DNA of 38,319 nucleotides from Alcanivoracaceae bacterium (GTDB taxonomy: Bacteria > Pseudomonadota > Gammaproteobacteria > Pseudomonadales > Alcanivoracaceae): NCBI GenBank assembly GCA_029212745.1, contig JARGOL010000014.1:43534-81852 (forward strand), read 5' to 3'. Numbering within the stretch: position 1 is the stretch's first letter; each line of letters begins with the position of its first letter. Positions 17,250 through 25,228 of this stretch are shown here, piece by piece. Position numbers and translations under genes: made by a program. Below the pieces are notes generated by a model. That model searched no databases, was not told the DNA's origin, and saw nothing but the letters and a program-made list of their open reading frames with translations.

Positions 17250-17276
17250 GGCCCGCCGTCTTCACGAGGGCGGGCC
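17250..17276 (+). terminator. Hairpin terminator after the outer-membrane protein cluster
   Basis: GGCCCGCC (17250-17257) pairs perfectly with GGCGGGCC (17269-17276) across an 11-nt loop, 10 bp after the stop codon. The downstream tract is C/T-rich (ACCCCCCTTCCTTCC) rather than pure T. Confidence 0.65.
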
Positions 17277-17407
17277 ACCCCCCTTCCTTCCGATACACCC
17301 CGACCGAGCACTTTGCTACCCTGCGGGCCCTGTCAGGGAACCTGACACGCTCCCAGCTTTCAAAGGGGTAACCCCGAGGGATCACCGGAAGAGAGAATTT
17401 CCCACCC

Positions 17408-18151
17408 ATGAGTACCCATCGTTTTCTGCTCGCTGCCCTGACAGCGCTGATGCTCGCCGCCTGTGGCGAAAAAACCGAAGACAGTACCGTCACCACGGAC
17501 AGCACACCGACCTACCAGGCACCGGTGCCCGCCGAATCCCGGCTGATTGCGGGTCACTACCGCTACATGGCCGACGCTGCCGTCTTTACCGGCTGTCACA
17601 CCGGCCAGCGCTGGCCGGTGGCACCCACTGCCGCCGCTGCAGACCTTGAGCGCGCCTATCTCGACGCCCGCAGCGTACCGGGCGAAAGCCTGGTGGTATC
17701 CGTCTACGGGCACATCGAGGTGATGGCGGGCATGGAAGCCGGTACCGAGATGCCACATCTGGTGGTTGACCGCGTTGAACAGGTGCCCGCTGACATCGAC
17801 TGCCCCTTACCCAACGCCGAACTGCACGGGCGCAAGTGGCAGGCGGAATCCCTGGCCGGCGACAGCATCAGCGGCGACAACCCGCCCTGGCTGTCGTTCA
17901 GCGAGGACGGCACCGTGCAGGGTTTCGCCGGCTGCAACCGCTTTACCGGCTCCTACAGCTATAACGGCACCGACATGGATATCGGCCCGCTGGCCATGAC
18001 CCGCATGGCCTGTCGCGATGGCGCTGAAACCGAGAAGAACGTGGTGGACGCACTCAACCGCGTCAGCGAGGCGGACATCGAGGGCGATCTTCTACGCCTG
18101 CGTCATGGCGGCGACACCCTGATGGAGCTGCGCGGCATCGCGCTTCCCTGA
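17408..18151 (+). CDS. META/HslJ-domain lipoprotein with NlpE-like N-terminal domain
   Basis: This 247-residue lipoprotein has a signal peptide ending in the lipobox LAAC, so Cys19 is the lipidated residue. Residues about 47-130 (GHYRYMADAAVFTGC, GQRWPV, VSVYGHIEVM) resemble the copper-resistance protein NlpE-like domain. Residues about 142-245 form a META domain (GRKWQAESLAG, SFSEDGTVQGFAGCNRFTGSY, IGPLAMTRMAC), as in HslJ. META-domain proteins are associated with envelope stress and novobiocin resistance, but the biochemical role is not established. It is followed 12 bp later by a glutamine amidotransferase gene and may be cotranscribed with it. Confidence 0.85.
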   Translation: MSTHRFLLAALTALMLAACGEKTEDSTVTTDSTPTYQAPVPAESRLIAGHYRYMADAAVFTGCHTGQRWPVAPTAAAADLERAYLDARSVPGESLVVSVYGHIEVMAGMEAGTEMPHLVVDRVEQVPADIDCPLPNAELHGRKWQAESLAGDSISGDNPPWLSFSEDGTVQGFAGCNRFTGSYSYNGTDMDIGPLAMTRMACRDGAETEKNVVDALNRVSEADIEGDLLRLRHGGDTLMELRGIALP

Positions 18152-18163
18152 GTGAGGCCAGCC

Positions 18164-18859
18164 ATGGACAGGCGTCACGCACTGATCATCCAGCACGTAC
18201 CGTTTGAAGGGCCAGGCGCCATCGACACCTGGCTGGCTGCCAACGGCTACCAGCGCAGCATCTGCCACCTGTATCGGGGAGACCCCCTGCCGAATATCAA
18301 CGGCATCGACTGGCTGGTGATCATGGGCGGCCCCATGGGCGTCGCAGACGAACAGGACGTGCCTTTCCTGGTGCCGGAAAAAGCCTATCTGCGCGAGGCC
18401 CTGGCAAGGCGGATACCCATAGTGGGCATTTGCCTGGGGGCACAGTTGCTGGCCGACGTGCTCGGCGCGCCGGTGAGCCGCAATCCGGACACGGAAATCG
18501 GCTGGTTTCCGGTATCACCCACCAGCAGCCACGCCATGGCGCAGCCCTTTGCTGACCAGCCCGAGGTGCTGCACTGGCATGGCGATACCTTCGCCCTGCC
18601 GGAGGGCGCCACCGCGCTGCTTGCCAGCGAGGCCTGCGCCAACCAGGCATTCCTCTACAAGGATCATGTGCTGGGCCTGCAGTTCCACCTGGAAATGACG
18701 GCAGGCGGCGTCCGTGCCATTTGCGAGGCCTGCGCGAACGAGCTGCAACCCGGGCCCTGGATCCAGGACGCCCACACCCTGTGCCAGCCGCGCGACTTCG
18801 ACGCCTTGCACCTGCGCCTGTTCGCGCTACTGGACGAACTGGCCAGCAACGGCAGCTGA
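18164..18859 (+). CDS. Class I glutamine amidotransferase-like protein
   Basis: This 231-residue protein of the GATase1 fold has the catalytic triad visible: nucleophile C90 in GICLGAQ, H175 and E177 in LQFHLEM. WLVIMGGPMGV (residues 50-60) is the usual oxyanion-region motif. Free-standing members of this type are often annotated as GMP synthase-like and can act on gamma-glutamyl compounds; the substrate cannot be told here. ATG at 18164 has GTGAGG upstream; a GTG at 18152, directly after the previous stop, is an alternative. It converges on leuA with a 12-bp gap. Confidence 0.87.
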   Translation: MDRRHALIIQHVPFEGPGAIDTWLAANGYQRSICHLYRGDPLPNINGIDWLVIMGGPMGVADEQDVPFLVPEKAYLREALARRIPIVGICLGAQLLADVLGAPVSRNPDTEIGWFPVSPTSSHAMAQPFADQPEVLHWHGDTFALPEGATALLASEACANQAFLYKDHVLGLQFHLEMTAGGVRAICEACANELQPGPWIQDAHTLCQPRDFDALHLRLFALLDELASNGS

Positions 18860-18871
18860 CCTGCTCGTCGC

Positions 18872-20542
18872 TCAGGCACTCCAGCGAACCGCATCCACGG
18901 CCCGGGCCACGGCATTGAGGACTGCCTGCAAGGTGGCACTGGTGGTATCCGCCGCCAGCGCCACGGCCTGCACTTCCTCACCCGCCACTGTCACTCGCAC
19001 ACAGGCCATGGCATTGGCATCGGTGACATCGCCGAGGGAAAACTCATCAAAGTCATGCACGCTGATGTCGCTGTGGTAACGACGCCGCAATGCATCCACC
19101 AGGGCGGATACGGCACCCTCGCCATTGCCCACCAGCAGGGTCACCGGCTGCTCGCCATCACCGACGCTGATTTGTGCGGCCACGCTTTCATCACTGCGAT
19201 GCAGGTCATAGGTGCGTAACTGCCAACCCGCCGGCGTGGCCAGGTAATGCTGCTCAAACAGGCGATGAATGGCGGCACTGTCCACTTCACCGCCCTGCTG
19301 TTCGGCGGCCTGCTGCACCACCTTGGCGAACGACACCTGCAACCAGCGTGGCAGAGTGATGCCATAGTCACGCTCAAGCACATGCACCACGCCGCCCTTG
19401 CCGGACTGCGAGTTGATACGCACCACTTCCTCGTAGCGACGCCCCACGTCGGCCGGATCAATGGGCAGGTAGGCGACCTGCCAGGGCTCATCAGCCTGCT
19501 GCACGGCAAGGCACTTGCGAATGGCATCCTGGTGCGAGCCGGAGAAGGCGGCGTAGACCAGGTCACCCGCATACGGATGGCGCGGATGCACCTGGATATC
19601 GGTGACATCCTGCACCGTCTCGACGATGTCTTTCATCTGTGAGAAATCCAACTGCGGGTCCACGCCCTGGGAATACAGGTTCATGGCCATGGTGACCAGG
19701 TCCATGTTGCCGGTGCGCTCACCATTGCCCATCAAGGTGCCTTCAATCCGGTCAGCTCCGGCCATGACACCCAGCTCGGCAGCGGCCACGGCACAGCCGC
19801 GGTCATTGTGCGTATGCAGGCTGATGCGCACATGCTCGCGGCGCGCCATGGTGTCACAGACGGTCTCCACCATGTCGGCGAACACATTCGGGGTGCTGAC
19901 TTCCACCGTGGCCGGCAGGTTGATGATCACCGGCTGCCCCTGGTCTGGCCGCCACACTTCGGTGACGGCATCGATCACCTCGACGGCGTAATCCACTTCG
20001 GTGCCGGTAAACGACTCCGGCGAGTACTGGAACACCCACTCGGTGTCCGGGTAGCGAGCGGCATAGTCTTTCACCCACTGCGCGCCCTGCGCAGCAATGG
20101 CCTTGATGCCGGCACGGTCCTGACGGAACACACGCTCGCGCTGCACCGTGGAGGTGGAGTTGTACACGTGCACGACGGCGCGGTGCACACCCTCGAGGCT
20201 TTCATAAGTGCGCGCAATAAGTTCCTCGCGCGCCTGCACCAGCACCTGGATGGTGACGTCCGCGGGGATCATGTCCCCCTCGATCAGGGCACGGACAAAA
20301 TCGAAATCCGGTTGGCTGGCCGCCGGAAAACCGACCTCGATCTCCTTGAAACCGATGTCCACCAGCAGCTGGAACAGACGTTTCTTCTGCGCCACGGTCA
20401 TCGGCTTCACCAGCGCCTGGTTGCCATCCCGCAGGTCCACCGCACACCAGTCAGGGGCGGCTTCAATGATCCGGCCCGGCCAACGACGGTCAGTCTTGTT
20501 CAGCGGCGCAAACGGCCGGTACTTCTGGTGGTCAAATGCCAT
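18872..20542 (-). CDS. leuA: 2-isopropylmalate synthase
   Basis: This enzyme catalyses the first committed step of leucine biosynthesis, condensing acetyl-CoA with 2-oxoisovalerate. The 556-residue length fits the long LeuA type found in many Pseudomonas relatives. The N-terminal TIM-barrel motif DLRDGNQAL begins near residue 37 and contains metal-binding Asp and the catalytic Arg. SLHTHNDRGCAVA holds the metal-binding His pair. The C-terminal part (from about residue 430, LRTYDLHRS...VGNGEGAVSALVDAL) is the LeuA regulatory domain that binds leucine for feedback inhibition. A strong GAGGAGG precedes the ATG. It diverges from an Lrp-family regulator, and its 5' leader contains several hairpins. 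Confidence 0.96.
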   Translation of the reverse strand: MAFDHQKYRPFAPLNKTDRRWPGRIIEAAPDWCAVDLRDGNQALVKPMTVAQKKRLFQLLVDIGFKEIEVGFPAASQPDFDFVRALIEGDMIPADVTIQVLVQAREELIARTYESLEGVHRAVVHVYNSTSTVQRERVFRQDRAGIKAIAAQGAQWVKDYAARYPDTEWVFQYSPESFTGTEVDYAVEVIDAVTEVWRPDQGQPVIINLPATVEVSTPNVFADMVETVCDTMARREHVRISLHTHNDRGCAVAAAELGVMAGADRIEGTLMGNGERTGNMDLVTMAMNLYSQGVDPQLDFSQMKDIVETVQDVTDIQVHPRHPYAGDLVYAAFSGSHQDAIRKCLAVQQADEPWQVAYLPIDPADVGRRYEEVVRINSQSGKGGVVHVLERDYGITLPRWLQVSFAKVVQQAAEQQGGEVDSAAIHRLFEQHYLATPAGWQLRTYDLHRSDESVAAQISVGDGEQPVTLLVGNGEGAVSALVDALRRRYHSDISVHDFDEFSLGDVTDANAMACVRVTVAGEEVQAVALAADTTSATLQAVLNAVARAVDAVRWSA

Positions 20543-20561
20543 CTCTACGTCCTCCTCGCTT

Positions 20562-20640
20562 GCCCGGGATCGGGCCCAGTCATGTGCCAGTCACACGGTT
20601 GGTGTGAGCCGCCACCGCGGCCGGGTAGGCCGGGGTGGCG
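20562..20640 (-). promoter_or_regulatory. Hairpin-rich leuA leader
   Basis: Read leftward toward leuA, three stems occur. CGCCACC/GGTGGCG (20610-20616 with 20634-20640) has an inner GGCC/GGCC stem. CACAC/GTGTG spans 20592-20606, and GCCCG/CGGGC spans 20562-20575. No leader peptide with consecutive Leu codons and no T-run was seen, so classical leu attenuation is not supported. Confidence 0.4.
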
Positions 20641-20729
20641 GGGCAGCGTCGCCACTTTTGGTGTCAACGTGGGAAGCAGAATACGCCCTCAGCGGCGCAA
20701 TTTGGTTGCAAATGGGCGTCCAAATCGTG

Positions 20730-20775
20730 GCTATATAGCTATTTATTGCTGCTTTATCATTTTTATTGGCATAAT
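20730..20775 (+). promoter_or_regulatory. Putative lrp promoter and palindromic site in the leuA-lrp gap
   Basis: GCTATATAGC (20730-20739) is a perfect 10-bp palindrome. It lies just upstream of TTGCTG (20746-20751), an 18-bp spacer and CATAAT (20770-20775), a plausible sigma-70 promoter. Upstream, ATTTG/CAAAT (20700-20713) is a second small inverted repeat. AT-rich sequence within a GC-rich genome beside an Lrp gene fits an autoregulatory Lrp-type site, which is an inference. Confidence 0.4.
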
Positions 20776-20781
20776 CGATCC

Positions 20782-21282
20782 ATGAGCACAAAAACGCCGC
20801 ACAAAATGGACCGTTACGACCGCCATATCCTCGCCCTGCTGCAGGCGGATGCGGGCCTCACCAACCAGCAACTGGCCGAGCAGGTGGGCCTGTCGCCGTC
20901 GCCCTGCCTGCGCCGGGTACGGGCCCTGGAGGACGCCGGCATCATCGTGTCCCGGCACACGCGCCTGAACCAGAAGGCCCTGGGCCTGGACCTCACCGTG
21001 ATCATCCAGATCAGCATGGACCGGCACACACCCGAGCGTTTCCAGGCGTTTGAAGAGACCGTCAGCAGTTACCCGGAAGTGCAGCAGTGCTACCTGATCA
21101 CCGGCCAGGATGCCGATTACCTGCTCAAGGTGGTGGTCCCCGACATGGACGCCTACCAGGTGTTCCTGCTCAACAAGATCACCCGCATCGAGGGCGTCAG
21201 TGGCGTCCATTCCAGCTTTGTCATGCGCAAGGTGGTGGATACCACCGCCCTGCCCCTGGACTACGTGGAGGCTCGGCGATGA
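20782..21282 (+). CDS. Lrp/AsnC family transcriptional regulator
   Basis: This 166-residue regulator has an N-terminal winged helix-turn-helix (MDRYDRHILALLQADAGLTNQQLAEQVGLSPS-type, split here as LTNQQLAEQVGLS and PCLRRVRALEDAGI). A C-terminal RAM/AsnC ligand-binding domain follows (YPEVQQCYLITGQDADYLLKV, near residues 95-120). It is close in design to Lrp itself and probably binds leucine or another amino acid as an octamer. It diverges from leuA, a natural target. The ATG at 20782 has no visible Shine-Dalgarno sequence and lies about 7 bp after a candidate -10 box. The stop overlaps the next start (ATGA), so the downstream NTF2-like gene is coupled. Confidence 0.92.
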   Translation: MSTKTPHKMDRYDRHILALLQADAGLTNQQLAEQVGLSPSPCLRRVRALEDAGIIVSRHTRLNQKALGLDLTVIIQISMDRHTPERFQAFEETVSSYPEVQQCYLITGQDADYLLKVVVPDMDAYQVFLLNKITRIEGVSGVHSSFVMRKVVDTTALPLDYVEARR

Positions 21283-21623
21283 CGGAACAGGAGCTGGCGT
21301 GTGCCTATGTGCGCGCCTTCAGTGAGGGCGACCTGGACGGACTGGCAGCGGTGCTGACAGAGGACTTCTGCATTCGCGGCCCGCTGTACACATTCACGGA
21401 CCGCGCGGCGTTCCTGCAGCGCTTGCGTGAACTGAACGCGCCGAAGGCCGCCTTTGATATCGTTCACTGCCAGGGCGGGAACAACAGCGCCAGCGTGTTC
21501 TTCCACTACCGTCTCGGGGCACTGGAACTGCTCATGGCCATGCACCTGCAGATACGTGACGGCCGTATCAGCGAGGCGTTGCTGGTGTTCGACACTGCCC
21601 GGCTGCCAGGCCGGCGCGACTGA
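21279..21623 (+). CDS. NTF2-like/SnoaL-like small protein
   Basis: This 114-residue protein has the SnoaL-type pattern: an N-terminal helix (ACAYVRAFSEGDLDGLAAVLTEDF), then RGPLYTFTDRAAFLQRLREL, then curved-sheet strands (SVFFHYRLGALELLMAMHLQIRDGRISEALLVFDTA). Such folds bind small hydrophobic ligands or act as small enzymes; no catalytic residues can be assigned. The ATG overlaps the TGA of the Lrp-family gene by 4 bp, so it is probably translationally coupled. Its stop directly abuts the stop of the convergent AraC-type gene with no gap. Confidence 0.75.
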   Translation: MTEQELACAYVRAFSEGDLDGLAAVLTEDFCIRGPLYTFTDRAAFLQRLRELNAPKAAFDIVHCQGGNNSASVFFHYRLGALELLMAMHLQIRDGRISEALLVFDTARLPGRRD

Positions 21624-22628
21624 TCAGGCCTCGTCCCGGTATTGCTTCGGTGACACCCCGTACCATTTCTTGAATGCCCGCGAAAAGGAACTGACATCGG
21701 AAAAGCCGAGCAGGAAGGCCAGCTGGGTAATGGACATGTTGGGCGCGCGCAGATGACGCTCCACCAGCAAGCGCCGGGTCTTCTCCAGCAACTGCTGCCA
21801 GGTCAAGTCTTCGTCACGCAGGCGCCGCTGCAGGCTGCGGGCACTGACATGAAACCGTTCGGCCGCTTCCGCCAGCGGCGGTTCGCCCTCCGGCAAACGC
21901 TCCTCCAGCCAGATCGACAACTGCATGGCCAGTGAGCCGCGCTCTACCTCGGCCAGTCGCTGCGTCAAGGTGGCATCGAGCATGGCCGCCAGCTGCGGAT
22001 CACTGGCCTCCAGCAGCGCATCAGCGGCCTGGCGATCAAAGCGCAGGGAAAAATGATCGCACTGGCGCACCGGTGCACGGAAGTAGCGCGACAGGGCCCG
22101 GCAAAAGACATCATTCACCGGCGGCGTGGTGACCTCGACAGGGTTCAGGTCACGCCGTATCCGGTAACGCAGCATGCCCATGATACTGGCAAGCACGAAC
22201 AGCAGGGCCTGCGGGTGCGGCGCATGGGCATCGTTGGCGGGACGCAGGTGCAGCGTCAGGCTGTGCGCATCTTCAGACAGGGACGACACCACCACGTCAC
22301 TGATCAGCCGGTGGAAGCGCACGATTCGATTGAGCACACTGCGCAGGCTGCCGCCCGCCGCCAGGGCCAGGCCCAGGCCGCCAAAGGTGGAGTACTCACT
22401 GTGCCGGGCCATACTGATACCCAGCGACGGATCACCGAGCAGCTGCTCGGCATGGTCCAGCAGACGCGACGTGCTCTGTGCATCAATGCGCGTTTCCGGA
22501 TCAGCCACAGAGGCCGGGTCCACCTGGTAATCACGCAGCAGGCTGTCGGTGTCGACACCATGGTGGCGCAACATCTGCACCAGGGGGCGCAGGAAAATGC
22601 CGGCTGTCTGCTGCGTCTGCGTCACCAT
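21624..22628 (-). CDS. AraC family transcriptional regulator
   Basis: This regulator is 334 residues long from the ATG at 22628, or 341 if the ATG at 22649 is used. The first is preferred because AAGGGAACGGGCGGA lies upstream and the second has no binding site. Residues about 10-200 form the Arabinose_bd-type sensor domain (LRPLVQMLRHHGVD, YSTFGGLGLALAAGGSL) typical of OruR/MmsR-like regulators of catabolism. The C-terminal AraC helix-turn-helix pair is clear: FHVSARSLQRRLRDEDLTWQQL and ITQLAFLLGFSDVSSFSRAFKKWYGVSPKQYR. It diverges from a membrane fatty acid desaturase gene, the likely target, with a perfect palindrome between them. Confidence 0.9.
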   Translation of the reverse strand: MVTQTQQTAGIFLRPLVQMLRHHGVDTDSLLRDYQVDPASVADPETRIDAQSTSRLLDHAEQLLGDPSLGISMARHSEYSTFGGLGLALAAGGSLRSVLNRIVRFHRLISDVVVSSLSEDAHSLTLHLRPANDAHAPHPQALLFVLASIMGMLRYRIRRDLNPVEVTTPPVNDVFCRALSRYFRAPVRQCDHFSLRFDRQAADALLEASDPQLAAMLDATLTQRLAEVERGSLAMQLSIWLEERLPEGEPPLAEAAERFHVSARSLQRRLRDEDLTWQQLLEKTRRLLVERHLRAPNMSITQLAFLLGFSDVSSFSRAFKKWYGVSPKQYRDEA

Positions 22629-22652
22629 TATCCGCCCGTTCCCTTGCATGGC

Positions 22653-22665
22653 GTGACATTGTCAC
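22653..22665. promoter_or_regulatory. Palindrome in the araC-desaturase gap
   Basis: GTGACA-T-TGTCAC is a perfect 6-1-6 inverted repeat 25 bp upstream of the AraC-type gene start. Closer to the desaturase, TGTGAC occurs twice at 22721 and 22729. Either could be an operator for the AraC-type regulator or another factor. Only the symmetry is observed. Confidence 0.4.
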
Positions 22666-22751
22666 TGCCGGTCAACTGGTTGGCGGCCCTTGCAGGGCCA
22701 CCCTGTGGAGTCGCCGCTATTGTGACGATGTGACAATCAAGGAGTATTGCC

Positions 22752-23858
22752 ATGTCTTCGCAAACCCGACGCGCTGCGGCCAACCCTGACCGCGCGCGTG
22801 ACAAGCAGATTCAACGTGAGCTACTGGCTATCAGTGATGATGTACGTGCGCGCCATGGCTGGCTGCGTCACCAGAATGCCATTGGTCTCGCCATCTTTAC
22901 CATCAGTATTGCCGGCTGTGTGGCCAACGCCTGGTTGTACATTGCAGGCATCATGCCGGCCTGGCTGGTAATCATCGGCACCGCGTTCTGGACATCCTTG
23001 CTGCATGAGCTGGAGCATGACCTGATTCACTGGATGTACTTTCGCAACAACCGCTTCATGCATCACCTGATGATGGCCGGTGTCTACCTGTTGCGCCCAT
23101 TTACCGTGAACCCCTGGGTACGCCGGCACCTGCACTTTCATCATCACAAGCATTCCGGCACCGAAACAGACCTCGAAGAGCGCGGCATCACCAACGGTGA
23201 GCGCTGGAGCCTGAAGCGCCTGTTCATGGTTTCCGACAACATGCTGGCCGTCTACCTGCGGGCAAAGACCTACCTGACCGAACCGCGCAGACTTTACCGT
23301 GAAGGGCGAATCAGCCGGCAGGATCTGCATAACTTCCGCTTGATAAGCCTGCTCAGCTACCAGCCACTGGGCCCTGTGGCGCACCTGTTATGGCATGGCT
23401 TCATCCTGTTCCATGTAGCCAATGGCGCCGCCGCCCTGCTCGGCACCAGCATTGCCTGGCCGGCACTCCTGCTTGAACAGATGCCGTGGATCAACACCCT
23501 TGCCGTGGTCCTGTTTGCGCCCAACGCCCTGCGCACCTTCTGCCTGCATTTCATCTCGTCGAACATGCATTACTACGGTGACAACAAGCCAGGCGTGATC
23601 GCCGAGCAGTGCCAGGTGCTCAATGTATGGTGGCTGTGGCCGTTGCAGGCGTTCTGCTTCAACTTTGGCAGCACCCATGCCATTCATCACTTCGTCGTAC
23701 GGGATCCGTTCTACGTGCGACAAATGACCGCTTCCAGGGCCCATGCTGTCTTGCGACAACACGGCATCCGCTTTAATGACCTGGGCACCTTCCGGCGCGC
23801 CAACCGCCTGCATGAGGCCCCGGATACCGTGTCTTCACGCACCGCACTGCAACACTAG
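22752..23858 (+). CDS. Membrane fatty acid desaturase family protein
   Basis: This 368-residue integral membrane di-iron enzyme has the three histidine boxes of the FA_desaturase family: HELEHD (H85-H89), HLHFHHHKH (126-134) and THAIHHF (H309, H312, H313). A further conserved NMHYYGDNK near 271-279 is probably also metal-linked. Hydrophobic segments flank the boxes (about 44-64, 67-84, 203-232, 240-260). The ATG follows GGAG at 22740. It probably desaturates or hydroxylates an acyl or alkyl chain; substrate and position cannot be told. A strong terminator follows. The divergent AraC-type gene suggests induction by a substrate-derived signal. Confidence 0.88.
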   Translation: MSSQTRRAAANPDRARDKQIQRELLAISDDVRARHGWLRHQNAIGLAIFTISIAGCVANAWLYIAGIMPAWLVIIGTAFWTSLLHELEHDLIHWMYFRNNRFMHHLMMAGVYLLRPFTVNPWVRRHLHFHHHKHSGTETDLEERGITNGERWSLKRLFMVSDNMLAVYLRAKTYLTEPRRLYREGRISRQDLHNFRLISLLSYQPLGPVAHLLWHGFILFHVANGAAALLGTSIAWPALLLEQMPWINTLAVVLFAPNALRTFCLHFISSNMHYYGDNKPGVIAEQCQVLNVWWLWPLQAFCFNFGSTHAIHHFVVRDPFYVRQMTASRAHAVLRQHGIRFNDLGTFRRANRLHEAPDTVSSRTALQH

Positions 23859-23880
23859 GCTGTTTTTCCGATTGGCATAG

Positions 23881-23928
23881 CGGGCGCCGCGGCCGTTTAT
23901 TCCCCTGACCGCAGCGCCCGTCTTTTTT
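23881..23928 (+). terminator. Rho-independent terminator after the desaturase gene
   Basis: CGGGCGC (23881-23887) pairs with GCGCCCG (23914-23920). An inner GCGG/CCGC stem is separated from it by one mismatch, and TCTTTTTT follows. This is the clearest intrinsic terminator in the window. Confidence 0.9.
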
Positions 23929-23941
23929 GCCAACTCGGTGC

Positions 23942-23969
23942 GTGACAGCACCGGTCAAATCCCTACAAT
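23942..23969 (+). promoter_or_regulatory. Candidate sigma-70 promoter for the PhaC-like gene
   Basis: GTGACA (23942-23947), a 16-bp spacer and TACAAT (23964-23969) lie just after the preceding terminator and about 40 bp before the start codon, which supports an independent transcription unit. Confidence 0.45.
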
Positions 23970-24007
23970 GCGCGCCTGTTCAAGCCGTTCACCCAGGGAT
24001 TGATGGC

Positions 24008-25180
24008 ATGCCTGTTTCCGTACCCGGCCCGGCCCGCAAGGCCGCCCGCTACATCCGTCACACCTCACGCAATGCGCGTACGCGCCTGCTTGATCCCGCC
24101 TCCCTGGTGGAAGCGGAACGCACCCCTTATGAGGTGATCTACGAGGAAGACATCGTCCGGGTTCGCTATTACCCACCGCTGGATGTGGACCACATCACCG
24201 TCAACGGCGAGCAGGTAACCGTGCAAAAACAGGCGCACGCCACACCGCTGGTGCTGGTGTCACCCTTGGCCGTGAACATGTATATCTACGACCTGTTCGA
24301 GCAGCGCAGTCTGGTCAAGTATTTACGCGCACGCGGTTTCGAACTGTACCTGATTGACTGGGGCCGTCCCGATGCGCGCCACAACCATTACACCCTGTCC
24401 ACGTACTTTGCCGACTGGATGCCGCGCCTGCTGGCACAGGTGCGCCAGCACAGCGGCTCTCAGAAACTGAGCCTGCATGGCTGGAGTTTTGGCGGCCTGT
24501 TCAGTTATGCCTACACCGCGCTTGGTGACCCGGACATTGCCAACCTGGTGTTGCTGGGCGCACCGTGTGACTACCATGCCAATGGCGCGCTGGGTAAGCA
24601 GTACCAACGTCTGGCCCGGCAGATGCGCTGGATGGAAAAGCGCTTCGGCTTCAAGGTCCACAACACCCGCAAACGCTACTGGCGCTCACCGGGCTGGATG
24701 AATTCGCTCGCCTTCAAGCTGACCAACCCGGTGGCCAGCGTGCAGGGCTATGTGGATCTTGTACGCAACCTGCACGACGCCGAATACGTGCGCAGTCACA
24801 CCACCAATGGTGCCTTCCTGGACGACATGGTGGCCTACCCCGGTGCTGTGGTGCAGGACATCATCCAGCACCTGTGGACGGACAATGTACTGGGTAATGG
24901 CGAGCTGCCGTTGCAGGACTCACGCAAGCGCAATGTGCCGCTGCAGCTGAACAATGCCAGCGTGCTGATGATCTGCGGCGAGGACGATCCCATCGTCACC
25001 AAAGACTGCTCCACGGCCCTGCTGAAACAGGTGCACAGCGATGATGTCACGGTGCGCGACGTGCCCGGTGGCCACATGGGCATCCTGGGTGGGTCACGGG
25101 CACCCCGCGAAAGCTGGCAGGCGATCAGCGACTGGCTGGCCGAGCGCAGCAATCCGGCGCAGGCGCAACGCAGCGCCTGA
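24008..25180 (+). CDS. PhaC-like alpha/beta hydrolase with serine nucleophile
   Basis: This 390-residue alpha/beta hydrolase resembles class III polyhydroxyalkanoate synthase PhaC in layout (PLVLVSPLAVNMYIYDL, FELYLIDWGRPD, YLDLV-like YVDLVRNL, GGHMGILGG). The nucleophile elbow is GWSFGG (S160) instead of the Cys-containing elbow of true PHA synthases. The probable triad is completed by D326 or D327 (CGEDDPIV) and H356 (GGHMG). It is therefore more likely a PHA-related or acyl-ester hydrolase than a polymerase. The ATG at 24008 follows CAGGGAT, and the frame open upstream lacks family sequence. It is followed 48 bp later by a flavodoxin-like gene. Confidence 0.8.
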   Translation: MPVSVPGPARKAARYIRHTSRNARTRLLDPASLVEAERTPYEVIYEEDIVRVRYYPPLDVDHITVNGEQVTVQKQAHATPLVLVSPLAVNMYIYDLFEQRSLVKYLRARGFELYLIDWGRPDARHNHYTLSTYFADWMPRLLAQVRQHSGSQKLSLHGWSFGGLFSYAYTALGDPDIANLVLLGAPCDYHANGALGKQYQRLARQMRWMEKRFGFKVHNTRKRYWRSPGWMNSLAFKLTNPVASVQGYVDLVRNLHDAEYVRSHTTNGAFLDDMVAYPGAVVQDIIQHLWTDNVLGNGELPLQDSRKRNVPLQLNNASVLMICGEDDPIVTKDCSTALLKQVHSDDVTVRDVPGGHMGILGGSRAPRESWQAISDWLAERSNPAQAQRSA

Positions 25181-25228
25181 CTACCGTGATCACTGGCATC
25201 ACTGCCGGTGGCTCCCTACACTGGCGAC

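Noticed and set aside
20543-20781. Classical leucine attenuator with leader peptide
   Set aside because: The hairpins are present, but no short frame with consecutive Leu codons and no T-run terminator was seen.
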